Positions 26,484-35,981 of a stretch of 64,000 bases of DNA are shown here, in pieces. The stretch lies in assembly GCA_025667525.1 (NCBI GenBank), contig CM046876.1:484488557-484552556 (forward strand). Reading direction: 5' to 3'. Every line of letters begins with the position of its first letter. The first letter of the stretch is position 1. Source of the stretch: Glebionis coronaria (Eukaryota > Streptophyta > Magnoliopsida > Asterales > Asteraceae). The notes under the pieces were generated by a model. It had not been told where the DNA came from. It ran no database searches and saw only the letters and a list, made by a program, of their open reading frames with translations. The position numbers and the translations under genes are program-made.

Positions 26484-29195
26484 TCAGTTACAAGGGGGAA
26501 GGAATTCTCCTAGATCCTTCTTCCCTTCCTCAACTAAAGCACGAAGGGCCTCCCCATGAGCATCTCTCCCGTCCTGAACTTTGACTACAAGAGCATCTAG
26601 AGCTTCTCCAAGCAGCTTCTCACCTGACATGGCTTTGGATACGGAATCATAAGTGGCCAATGTCAAAGGAATGGGATCAGCACTCAGCCGGGACATTATT
26701 GCTTCGTTTGGAGCATCTTTCATGGCTTCAAGCTCGTCCAGGAGGGGGTGTTGAAGGTCTGCCAAGGCATCCATGGACGCGGTCATCTTACCCGCTGCGG
26801 AGGGGTTGTGATACGGATGCTGTGTGATATCCTCACCTTTTGCGATCATCTCCGCAGCTTGGACCAGGCCTTCATGCCTACCACGATCGATCCCATCAGA
26901 TACAACCCCAGCAAATGCCTGCAGTAGGTGTGGAGCGTTCAGGGCCCCACTTACGGCAAGCCGCAGTCCTTGCCTGATAATCCACCTACGACCGGCTGTC
27001 GCGGTTAGTAGGGGGGGCATACTCTCTCCGCACAGCTGACAACCACCTTGCTCAACTCTTCATCAGCTAAGGCAACTTGATTTTCAAGGCTGGTTTGAGC
27101 CTGCGTCAATTCCTCCTTCAGTGAGTCACGCTCCTGGGCAATGCTGAATGATTGCGCGGTCACAGCCTTAGTAGCAGCCTCGGCCGCAGACACCTGCGTA
27201 TGAAATGGGGAGTTACTACAAGGATACATATGTTTTATGGGCTACGTGCATACAAGGAGTGGGAGTGTATGTACAATATTTCTGAAAATTTACCTTCTCA
27301 TTTGATGCGGCTACGAGGGCCTCCAACTCAGCAATACGCCTCTCTCTGGTATCGGCGTGGAGTGCCTGCTCTTTCACCGTCGCCTCGGCGGTCAGTAATG
27401 CCGCCTGCAAGGATGCGATGGTCTTCTCGCTCTTTACGACCAATGCCTCACGGCGGGCTATCATTTTGTCGGCACGGCTCACATTAGCGAGGGCCTTGAT
27501 CAAACGGCGTCTTAACGCGGCACCCACCGTCACCTGATGTGCGGATGATACATCAAACTGTTCAATCAGGGCCTCGTGGTCTAGTTCATCTAAATCCTGT
27601 GCGAGGGCAGGCGGGCTGATGTGTTCGATGAATTCTGAACACTCAGATTCGGCCTCCAGCCGTGTCAAGCTCGATAAGTTCCATGCTAAGCGCAAGCTAT
27701 CTTCTGGCCCCTCGGGGTGCGGTTCCTTGGCACGTGCGGTAACAGGTGATGGGGGATTGTTGGTAGCCACGGGAGACGGATTCCTCCCCACTTCTTCTTG
27801 TGCTCCGGCTGCCGGATTCACCCTGTTAAAAAATATTAGCCTATAGACTTCATACAAAGGTATAAATCATAATTACGAGGGGTACTTACGGGGTGCCAAT
27901 GTTAGGGTCTGGGCCGGTAGGAGATACGGCGCTCACAGGGTCGGCTTGCAAGATTGGCCCTTCCATGGTTGGGGTGGGGTCGGCTTGACCAGTCATGGTG
28001 CTGCTTCCCTCTTGATATTGAGGATGGTCTTTCCGCAACTTCTTGGGAGGAGCATTTGCAACTCCGGCATCCTCCCCAGTCTTCTTCGCCACACGCCTGG
28101 TTGTTTTTCTTTTTTTTGAAGTAAGTGTGGTGGATCCGGAAGCTTGCGTGGTGTCTTCATTAGGATCGCGCTCTTCCTCCTGGTTGATGGTGCCTCCCTC
28201 CAGTAGTGGGTCGTCGCCATCTTCGTTATGAAAGTCCAATGGGGACTTCTCGATAACAGGCTCTTCTTCGTCCGACCTGGGTTCGGTTGTCTCTTCCAGC
28301 GGAATCGTACGGTCGGCTGAAGCTTCTAGCAAGGGGAGCTCATTCGGTTTTAACGGCCGGAATCCTTCCGCCACCTTCATGGGGTCGCCTTGACGAAGTA
28401 ATCCGTGGAGGTTCATCTCTGCAAATGATTGTAGAAGTATATGGGTTAGTAACATTTTACACAATATGTGATAGATCAAATTTACAAAATATATGACCTA
28501 CCCTCGCCCTGTTCCGTTAAGAAGCACGGATATAAGTCGTCCCTCCCAAAGTAACGGCGGCTTATCCCTACTAAGCACAGAAAGTGCTCCGGCAACCCTT
28601 TATGAAATTCCGTGCGATGGGTATCTAGTATTTTCAGGTCCCGGCTACTATAATCTTTGGATTTGGGCGGATAGTCTTTTGGGGCTTTGGTTTTAAGTAC
28701 GAAGGGGGTAGGGAATACTTTCTCATCTACAAAGAAGTAATGGTCGTACCAATTCTTAAGGGAGTCAAGAGGTTTCCTATATGTCATCGTGGCATTCCCG
28801 GGTCGTTTCTTGAATGACAACCACCCGTTCACTAATTGGGGAAAGTAGAAAGCCCTAAAAAGGTTCACGGTGGGGGTTACCCTGCAGGTATGGCATGTAA
28901 TCTCAAACTGGTTGATTTTACACGCCCCTATACAGTGGAGCTGGGTGATATGAAAGTCATAATACAAAAGAAGGTCTACTAAGAACTTAGACAACGGAAT
29001 ACGGTAGTTGGCTGAGTCAAACAGGCGTGTGTATATGCCTATTTTCCCCACCGGTGCATCCGTAATAGCTTCACCATCACCCGGATAGGTGGGGTGTACG
29101 CTTTCGGGCACATAGTACTTCGACAGGAAGTCGAGGTATTTCTCCGCCGACATCACATTCAGGACGTCCGTGATGAGGGGATTATCCTTGACCAT
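26484..29195 (-). pseudogene. antisense multi-exon gene of the Tat element (gypsy-type transposon domain protein), one frameshift
   Basis: An intron-containing gene on the strand opposite gag-pol. I place exons at 29195-28502, 28418-27890, 27822-27294 and 27193-26484. Introns of 83, 67 and 100 bp all begin GT (two begin GTAGG/GTAAG) and end CAG, and the phases (1, 2, 0) join the open frames exactly. The product would be about 820 residues: an N-terminal domain resembling the plant gypsy-type transposon family (Transposase_28, PF04195; motifs such as QLHCIGACKINQFEI and GWLSFKKRPGN), a basic/acidic disordered middle, then long alanine- and glutamate-rich coiled coil. In the last exon a seven-C run (27011-27017, minus strand) lacks one base relative to the open frame, giving a stop. 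Its function in element biology is unknown. Confidence 0.8.
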
Positions 29196-29788
29196 ATTTT
29201 ATGAAAAGGTTTTTAAAAGGCGTGGTAATCTAACCTGCGGTAACGGATATCCGTGGAAAAGAAGGCAAAAGTTTTGGAGAGAAAAGCTTGAAGTTAACAA
29301 TGGCGGAAGAATGAGTGAGTTGTGTGTGTAACATACACGCATACTCACTCTTATATAGGGTGGCCTCGGTTTCCGAGGTGCCGTGGATCTTTGACACGTG
29401 TCAGTCACATTCCCTATCCAATGGATAGGGTTTCTGACATTTCTGTAACGTCAGTAGGGGACCCACGGGTCACTTCTTAAACAGTTTCGCGTGGCTCAAG
29501 GGTGGTCAGTAATCATGCACTTTTTGCAGACATGCGACTGGATTATTGAATATCATTAATGCGACTGGATTCTTGTCGGGTTATGCGGCTCTTACATAAG
29601 ACCGTATTTAATGTTGTATTTAATTTGTCTCGGCCATTACGTACGGCTGAGGTAGTATTCATTAAAGTATATTCCTACGACCGGAACAAATTTTCCAGTG
29701 TCATTTCCTAGGTCTTTTATATGTCCGGAGAGCAGCTTGATAGTCTAGAGGTTACGCCTACGGCTGAAACAACTAGACTGGGGGGACA
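29196..29788. other. Tat 3' region: antisense upstream sequence and polypurine tract
   Basis: 593 bp between the antisense gene start and the 3' LTR. It contains the antisense promoter candidate (29351-29402) and, at 29776-29788, GACTGGGGGGACA, the polypurine tract priming plus-strand DNA. Confidence 0.65.
29351..29402 (-). promoter_or_regulatory. candidate promoter of the antisense gene (G-box and TATA)
   Basis: The minus strand shows GACACGTGTC (29402-29393), a palindromic G-box/ABRE-like site, then CTATATAAGAG with TATATAA at 29357-29351, about 156 bp before the start codon at 29195. The spacing is right for a polymerase II promoter. Position and motifs are seen; use is inferred. Confidence 0.5.
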
Positions 29789-30358
29789 TGATGACGTATA
29801 GTCCCCAACCGGGTCATGAGCCCGGCTCACGGGTACTACCCGTATCCGGCCCATCACAGATGGGTGGATAAATGTCATTCAGGCTTATGGGTTTGAGTGA
29901 ACAGTACCCGCACATGTGTGCGGCCCACGGCCCAAGGCGGCCGACATAAGATCAGACAGAATCATATTCTGTCTGGAATATCTTTATCCCAATAAGAGAG
30001 GATATTCACTACCAAGATTAGAAGATAACAATCATTCTAAAATCTGGTGATTATCTCTTCCTTAGGGCCGAAGCATCAGTGAAAACCCACTAGGGTTTCA
30101 CTGCCTATAAAAGGAACCTCCAAGGGTTCCACAAAGGTATTACGATTGACACTCTAAACTCATATAACCCTAAATCGATTACTTACTCTCACGCCGGAGT
30201 CTAATCGTGGGAAACCTTCCCACGGTAAGCTTAACACGTGTTGTTTAGTGTGCAGGATCCCAACCAAACAATTCACTTGGTGCAGGAGCCGGAGCCCAGC
30301 CAACCCGAATTAAACCTAATTCGGGTCTAGCAAGGATCAACCAACTTTTGCATCAACA
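29789..30358 (+). repeat. 3' LTR of Tat element
   Basis: 570 bp. Four substitutions relative to the 5' LTR: near 29811, 29907, 30148 and 30236. Followed by AGAAC. Confidence 0.95.
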
Positions 30359-30363
30359 AGAAC

Positions 30364-30542
30364 ATTCAAAGTTTTAAGCTCATGAACACAAGGAAAATGT
30401 TCATTTATGTACATTATTCCTTAACAACGGGAAAGTAAGTTTTCTCGGGTTTTTGAGCACAATTTTTCAAAATATTTCAAAACTGTGTGCTCATATACTC
30501 CCCTAATTTTAATTAGAATTTCTTTTCAAGGGGGAGTACAAA
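30364..30542 (+). other. copia 3' region, second part
   Basis: Continues 19471 across the Tat insertion. Contains a polypurine-like AAGGGGGAG (30528-30536). Its last five bases ACAAA are the left target duplication of the next element. Confidence 0.7.
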
Positions 30543-32163
30543 TGATATTAAGATTTTACTAGTTGAAATTGTTCGTTTCTCGAAATCTTCTCGAATTGAT
30601 TTCCGGTTAAGTGCAAGAGATTGGTTGTTCTTGGTGAATCAAATAAAAGAGTTATTGTTGTTTAAAACTAATGAAAAATAAAGACTTGAGACAAATAAAA
30701 ATAAAGTATAGACGGTAAAAAGAAACAACAATGAAAGATTAAAACTTGACGGGAAATAAATGACGAGAAATTAAAGGCAATAAAAGTAAGTAACACAAAC
30801 TAAAACTTAAACTAAAAGGAAAGCAAATAAATAAAAAATGCAAATAAAGAAAAAGGCGGAAAAATAAAGCTTGAAACTTAAAAATATAAAATTACAAAAA
30901 ACTGGAAACTCATTCGGAATAAACCACTACTCGGAATAAATGGCTATTCGGAATACTTGAACATTCCGAATGGAACCCCTATCCGGAATAACCTAATATT
31001 CCGAATATAAGACTCTATCCGGAATAATCAGATATTCCGAATAGGAGACTCTATCCGGAATAATCTAATATTCCGAATAGAAGACTCTATCCGGAATAAT
31101 CAGATATTCCGAATAGAAGACGCTATCCGGAATAATAAGATATTCCGAATAGGAGACTCTATCCGGAATAATCAGATATTCCGAATAGGAGACACTATCC
31201 GGAATATTAGAGATATTCCGAATAGAAGAATAAGAAAGCAGTTCATCCGGAATGTCTGGGCAAGATACAGTAACTTGAACAAGAAACAGGGGATGAAGAA
31301 CAACACACGAATTCGATCAAATCTAATCAAAACAAACCAAAAGACTAATCCAAAACAACCACAAATGATCTACTAACAATAATTAATCGAAACAAATCAT
31401 CAAAACTAACAAACAAAGCCAAATCAATCAAAACCCACTTGATCAAAACCATAAAAACTCAAGAACATGAACACAAAGAATAAGAACAAATCAAACAAGA
31501 AAGGTAGATGAGAGATTGAACAAGAAAAGTAAAGATTCAACAATAATTAAATGTAAACTTACTTGGAATTAAAAGGAATTTAAAGGTGCATAACATGAAA
31601 TTAAGGTGCATCAAAATTAAAGTACAGGAAATGAAAATGGGGGAAGGATGGGTTGTCAAGCCACCCACAAAAACAAATGAAGGAGATCTATTCTATATAT
31701 AGGGGGATTAGGGAGGAGCTTAGGAAGCTTCCTCCCTCTTTCATCTTTTCCTTAATTGCGTCATTAGGTCCTTGCTTTCTTTAATCTTCTTAAATCTTGG
31801 ACTTTAATGACTTTGGATCGGGATTTCTTTGAACTCGTCTTGTAATTCTTCAATAAATTAGACTTGAGTTCCTCGGCTTTTGGTGAACTTCCGTCTTTTG
31901 ACTTTTTCTTTGATAAATCTTCAGAATTGGTCTTGGACTTCCGTTCTTTTTCCACTCTTTATCTTTCGACTTCATCTTTTGTCTTTTTCTTCGATAAAAG
32001 CCAATGAATGCCGTGTTTTCTCCACTTTTCACCTTTTCGTCCTAAATCACAACAAAAACACAAACCACGCATAATTCCGACATAAATGACATAAAATACA
32101 CGTTTTGGCTCGGTTATTATTGTAATTAAGTGGTAAAAAGGATGGGTGTTTTCACACCTATCA
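30543..32163 (-). repeat. 3' LTR of Athila relative, with 36-bp hairpin array
   Basis: 1621 bp. It carries seven 36-bp tandem units at 30979-31230 and a TATA box on the minus strand at 31692-31701 (CTATATATAG). In element sense it starts TGATAGGTGTG and ends TTAATATCA. Confidence 0.9.
30979..31230. repeat. seven tandem 36-bp hairpin-forming repeats (3' LTR)
   Basis: Each unit contains TATCCGGAATA, a short spacer, and TATTCCGAATA, which are inverted copies with one mismatch. Degenerate versions flank the array on the left (30912-30978). The same array occurs at 36415-36666. Confidence 0.9.
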
Positions 32164-34167
32164 AATCCCTACACTTAACCATTGCAATGTCCTCATGCAA
32201 TGCATTAGTTACAAAGCAAGAATACACTTTTCGTCATAATCAATCCATATTGTCCTTTATTAAAGAGATAGAAAATTACGAAACAAGTAAAGAAATAAAA
32301 ATCATACCTTAGGGTTTTGGAAATGTTGTGAATGATCATCATCCTCAAGTTTTCACTTTCTCCAAACCAAGCTTAAAAACGAGATCGTTATTATTATAAG
32401 TTAGCAAACTAACACGAACTCATGTGGGCCAATTATTCACTTAGACTCCCTTATTCCTAGGGGTATCTCTTATATTTTATTGTTGTCTTGAATGATCACA
32501 AGGATGCATTGTTGACTTATTTCGATAGTTTATTAGGCCAAAAATAAAGGTGAACGATTTAATCAATAGTTAGCTAAAGGACAAAATCTTTTAAAATTGC
32601 TTCTCGGGACCTCATAAAGTTCATATCTTGGCATAACTCGCTTCGCGATTTGAGACCTTTCTCGGACCGATATTTGGCAGCGACTTCATACTTCAAACCT
32701 TGAGAGACGTTCATGAAATTATGGTCTTCTCTTCATAATAGGAATTTCTTCACTTGAAGTTTTTAGAGATTCATACTTGGACCACGACTTCTTCATTTTT
32801 CTCCAATCTTTATTTTGGACTTTGATATACAACGATCCGCCTCCTTTTTGGACTTGGATCTATTTATCCTCATACCTTGTTAGGGCCTTTTCGGATAGAC
32901 TTCTCCATGACTGTTGGGGAGTTTTTGCTTTTCGTCGTGTGTCTCGATCCTTCATATTGATCTTTGATGAATGATTCTTCACATCACTTGGGATCTTTAG
33001 CAACAAAATATAGCCCTCATGTCTTGTTAGGACCTTTTTGGACTCGCCAATCTTCGCACCCCGCTTCAATAAGTTATGCCTTGGCTATGAACTCTAATCC
33101 ATACCGAGTAACTTTTAAACGATCTTGGGCTAGAAGCTAAGTAACTTTTCAAATCGTACAACCTTATTTATTGTAGATAAATTTATTAGCAAGCAATGGG
33201 AGAATAGGCTTATAATTAACTCACATAAATTCACGAAAGAATACCGAACTTATAATTGGCTATATCATCTCTCGTTCTCCACAGTTTAAAATCTCAAGGA
33301 ATGAGACTCGTGGATGCTTAGCCAATTAAATCAAAGTTTTGGGTTTTCGAGTCGCCTATAGGATCTTGAAAATTCTTAGACTCTTTCAAGTTTAGAAATC
33401 GCATTTTAAAGTTCCCTTGATAAACGACTCTCTAGGATCAATTATAGGAACTTGCGAAAAGTTCTTGTTCTTAATCCGTGAGAGTTAAGACTTTCGCGTT
33501 TTATAGCTCCCTATATAAAAGCCTAGCAAAGCTTGACTTAAACACGTTAAGGATACTAGCTAGAGTAAACTTAGACAAGTAAACTCGGGTTAAGTCAAAA
33601 GATTCACAACGTTTGAAAATTTAAAACCACTTTATTAAAAATTTATTCTAATAAGGAAAGAAAATAACTATACAACTAGGCCAAAATAGATTAAAAATTT
33701 TGAAAAATGTCGAAAAATCAAATTTCCGGTTAAAATGAGAACAAATACAAGGAAAAGGGCACTTAACTTCGATAGAATTCCCCCTACACTTAATATAAAC
33801 ATTGTCCTCAATGTGTAAGCATGTGGGAGTAAACTCCCCTACACTTAGGACATTGTGCACTTTATTTAAATCTCGCTAAGAAAGGGACAACTAAAGAGAT
33901 TCCTATTTTAATATTGAGAAATATAAAATAGTGAATCGAAAAGAGTTTAGGATAGAACCGGGAAGAAGGGAACACGGAATCACGGTTCGTCAAAAGTCAT
34001 CAAGAGTGTGTCTTTGAAGCTCTTATCCCTGCATATGATAAGAAAGAAAGCAAGAAACACCACGGGGCTCCCCCTACACTTATGGTGAAAATAGATAGAT
34101 AATTGGGTTGCCTCCCAAAAAGCGCTTGTTTTTGTTAACCGAGTCAGAAGCCCGACTCGACCCCGAA
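32164..34167 (-). other. conserved 3' non-coding region of Athila relative
   Basis: 2-kb stretch with no gene. Blocks at about 32375-32510, 33777-33849 and 34065-34165 align with 47035-47190, 48135-48205 and 48500-48570 of the autonomous Athila. It holds four CCCCTACACTTA motifs (polypurine-like on the minus strand) at 32168, 33780, 33836 and 34070, and two hairpins. The copy at 32164-32178 adjoins the LTR and is the expected polypurine tract. Confidence 0.75.
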
Positions 34168-35853
34168 TTAAATAGTCCATGGGGAAGCCTCGAATGTAAT
34201 ACCGGGATCAAAGACCTTGTCCTCGTTCCCAGTTGACATCAAAGAAGGAGAGGCGGGGGGATAAGTCTGGAATGGGAGAAAAACCCTTTCAACATACGAA
34301 AAGTATGTGAAATCAAGGTCCACGGGAGGTGGGGTGGGTAAAGTAAGCACATTGTCCTCCCCCAAAGACAATGGATGCTGAGCAAGCGGCAAAGCTGTAA
34401 TGGTATCAATCATAGCATAATCAATGTCACCTCCCGGGTCAAAGCACTCATCCTCCGTAATAGTGGCTAAAGGGGAGGATGAAAGGTGCTCGGGAGGGGG
34501 ACTTGGGTCAATATCTTCATGCAGCAAATTATCATAAATAATGTCCCCCTCCGTGTCATAATCATCAATACCTGGAGGGATGGAGTGGATATCGATTTCT
34601 TCCAGCAATGGGTCATTATCTTCAACGGGAGGAATAGATGGAGGTGAAGAATCGGAAAGAGGAGGAGAAGTCAACTCTTCGATTTGAGCAATAAGAAGGT
34701 GCACTTTCTGTAATCTATCGCGAAGAAGCACGTCTTCCACCTCATCCACAAAATCAAGTTCATCGGTGAACTTCTCGTAAGCCGGAGAGAATAAATCGTC
34801 ATCGTCCGCATCTCCCGGTGGAGATTGAGAAATTTCAAAAGTGAAATTCTCATAGCGGAGAGAAGAATCGTCATCATTAGGATCGACCTCTTCCGTAAGA
34901 GCAACGTCGTCCTGAAGCTCCATAGCAGGTAAGTCACAAACCTCATCATCCAATACTTTGTCGAGACCAACGTCACTAAGCTCATTCAACGAATCTAGAT
35001 CCTTAGACGCAGTAGGAACATCGAGAGTAGGAGCAGTAACTTCAGAAGATGTGTTGAAAGTGCATACATCATCATCGTCATCATCATCATAATAGTATTG
35101 ACGCACAAGAGGAGGAGTATAATCACTAAGATTAGATACTTGCTCTTGTTTCAGTCGCTTTTCCTCCGCCCATGCTTCTTTTGTTAGAGCAACGGCTTCT
35201 TGAAGTTGCATAATGATGGAGTGTATTTCGGCATTCAAAGTAGTGCGTTGTGGGTCAAGATTAATTTGCTGAGAGGATTGATGATTGAGGGTGTGATGTG
35301 GGGGCTCAAAATGTTGAAAACCTGAATTATAGCATGGGTGTGGCTCATAGTAGTTCATCGGTTGAGAAGAATTAGAACACGGATTTGGTTCATAATAATC
35401 TATTGGTGAAGAAAACTGAGGACACGGATTTCGCTCATAATAATTCATTGGTTGACAATAAGAGGTATCATGAGGACCCCCACAGTTGTTGCAAAATGGG
35501 TAAGGAGAAAAGTCGGTTGCGTCTTGTGGATAGCTATTATCATTGTCATAATTGTACCCCGGTTCTTGCCCGTGATCATACGGGTATCGAACCGGGCATG
35601 AAACATGCCTATGAGAATCGCTTCCACAATAGATGCACGGGGAAAGAGTAGGTGGGTTCAAAAAGGATGAATTAGTTGAGTTGCACAAAGGACAAAATCC
35701 GCATATGTACACCATTGACAAGAGTTGTTCCCGTACAATCGTCTCCCACAGCCGATGCAATGGACATAAGAATCCATGAAGAAAAATAGATAAGCAAGAA
35801 GAATATTTTTGGTGCAAAACTTTGAAAAAGAAATGCTTTTTAAGATTTTTCAA
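34168..35853 (-). CDS. intact 561-aa zinc-knuckle protein of unknown function in Athila relative
   Basis: The only ORF of this element, and the longest undamaged ORF in the window apart from parts of pol. Starts at 35853, about 110 bp after the primer site; Met47 is a possible alternative start. A cysteine cluster CGFCPLC (51-57) precedes a canonical CX2CX4HX4C knuckle (73-86, CIYCGSDSHRHVSC) and a second, CX2CX3HX4C, at 121-133. Then come three repeats of a PMNYYEPxPC-like unit (about 134-174), and a C-terminal half that is highly acidic, with a seven-Asp run and many D/E/P/S segments. It sits where gag-pol should be. A nucleocapsid-like RNA-binding role is plausible from the knuckles, but I cannot assign it to a known family. 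Confidence 0.7.
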   Translation of the reverse strand: MKNLKKHFFFKVLHQKYSSCLSIFLHGFLCPLHRLWETIVREQLLSMVYICGFCPLCNSTNSSFLNPPTLSPCIYCGSDSHRHVSCPVRYPYDHGQEPGYNYDNDNSYPQDATDFSPYPFCNNCGGPHDTSYCQPMNYYERNPCPQFSSPIDYYEPNPCSNSSQPMNYYEPHPCYNSGFQHFEPPHHTLNHQSSQQINLDPQRTTLNAEIHSIIMQLQEAVALTKEAWAEEKRLKQEQVSNLSDYTPPLVRQYYYDDDDDDDVCTFNTSSEVTAPTLDVPTASKDLDSLNELSDVGLDKVLDDEVCDLPAMELQDDVALTEEVDPNDDDSSLRYENFTFEISQSPPGDADDDDLFSPAYEKFTDELDFVDEVEDVLLRDRLQKVHLLIAQIEELTSPPLSDSSPPSIPPVEDNDPLLEEIDIHSIPPGIDDYDTEGDIIYDNLLHEDIDPSPPPEHLSSSPLATITEDECFDPGGDIDYAMIDTITALPLAQHPLSLGEDNVLTLPTPPPVDLDFTYFSYVERVFLPFQTYPPASPSLMSTGNEDKVFDPGITFEASPWTI

Positions 35854-35960
35854 ATGTTTTTGGATTTTTGAAAATTTTTAACACGAAAAATAACGTTCAC
35901 GAGTGAACGGATCCCAAAAGCCAACGCGTCTCTCAGAAAAAACCGTTAATCCTCACGAAA

Positions 35961-35979
35961 AGAGCCGGCAGCGGCGCCA
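35961..35979 (-). other. primer binding site of Athila relative
   Basis: Minus strand TGGCGCCGCTGCCGGC, two bases inside the LTR. The core is shared with the autonomous Athila at 55005-55026. Confidence 0.8.
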
Positions 35980-35981
35980 TT

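Larger units (their letters stand above)
19472..30358 (+). mobile_element. Ty3/gypsy Tat-lineage (Retand-like) retrotransposon with antisense gene
   Basis: A 10.9-kb complete element. Its 570-bp LTRs (19472-20041 and 29789-30358) differ at only 4 positions (0.7 %), making it a young insertion in this window. The target duplication is AGAAC. The gag-pol region carries two RNase H domains in series, the second of archaeal type, which is diagnostic of the Tat lineage. Downstream of pol, a multi-exon gene runs on the opposite strand, as known in Retand/Grande-type elements. Gag-pol has one stop and three frameshifts, so this copy cannot be autonomous as sequenced. Confidence 0.95.

Noticed and set aside
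26972..27020. A fourth, about 50-bp intron in the antisense gene to explain the frame change
   Set aside because: Too short for a plant intron; a one-base loss in the seven-base run explains the break more simply.
30979..31230. CRISPR-like periodic repeats of 36 bp
   Set aside because: Units are directly adjacent with no unique spacers, lie inside plant LTRs and occur identically placed in both LTRs.
30900..31260. Heat-shock elements formed by TTC/GAA motifs
   Set aside because: The TTC and GAA halves are one base apart (TTCCGAA), not the two-base spacing of heat-shock elements.
34168..35853. Envelope-like gene in the Athila relative
   Set aside because: No signal peptide plus transmembrane pair of the expected kind, zinc knuckles instead, and the ORF lies next to the primer site rather than before the 3' LTR.
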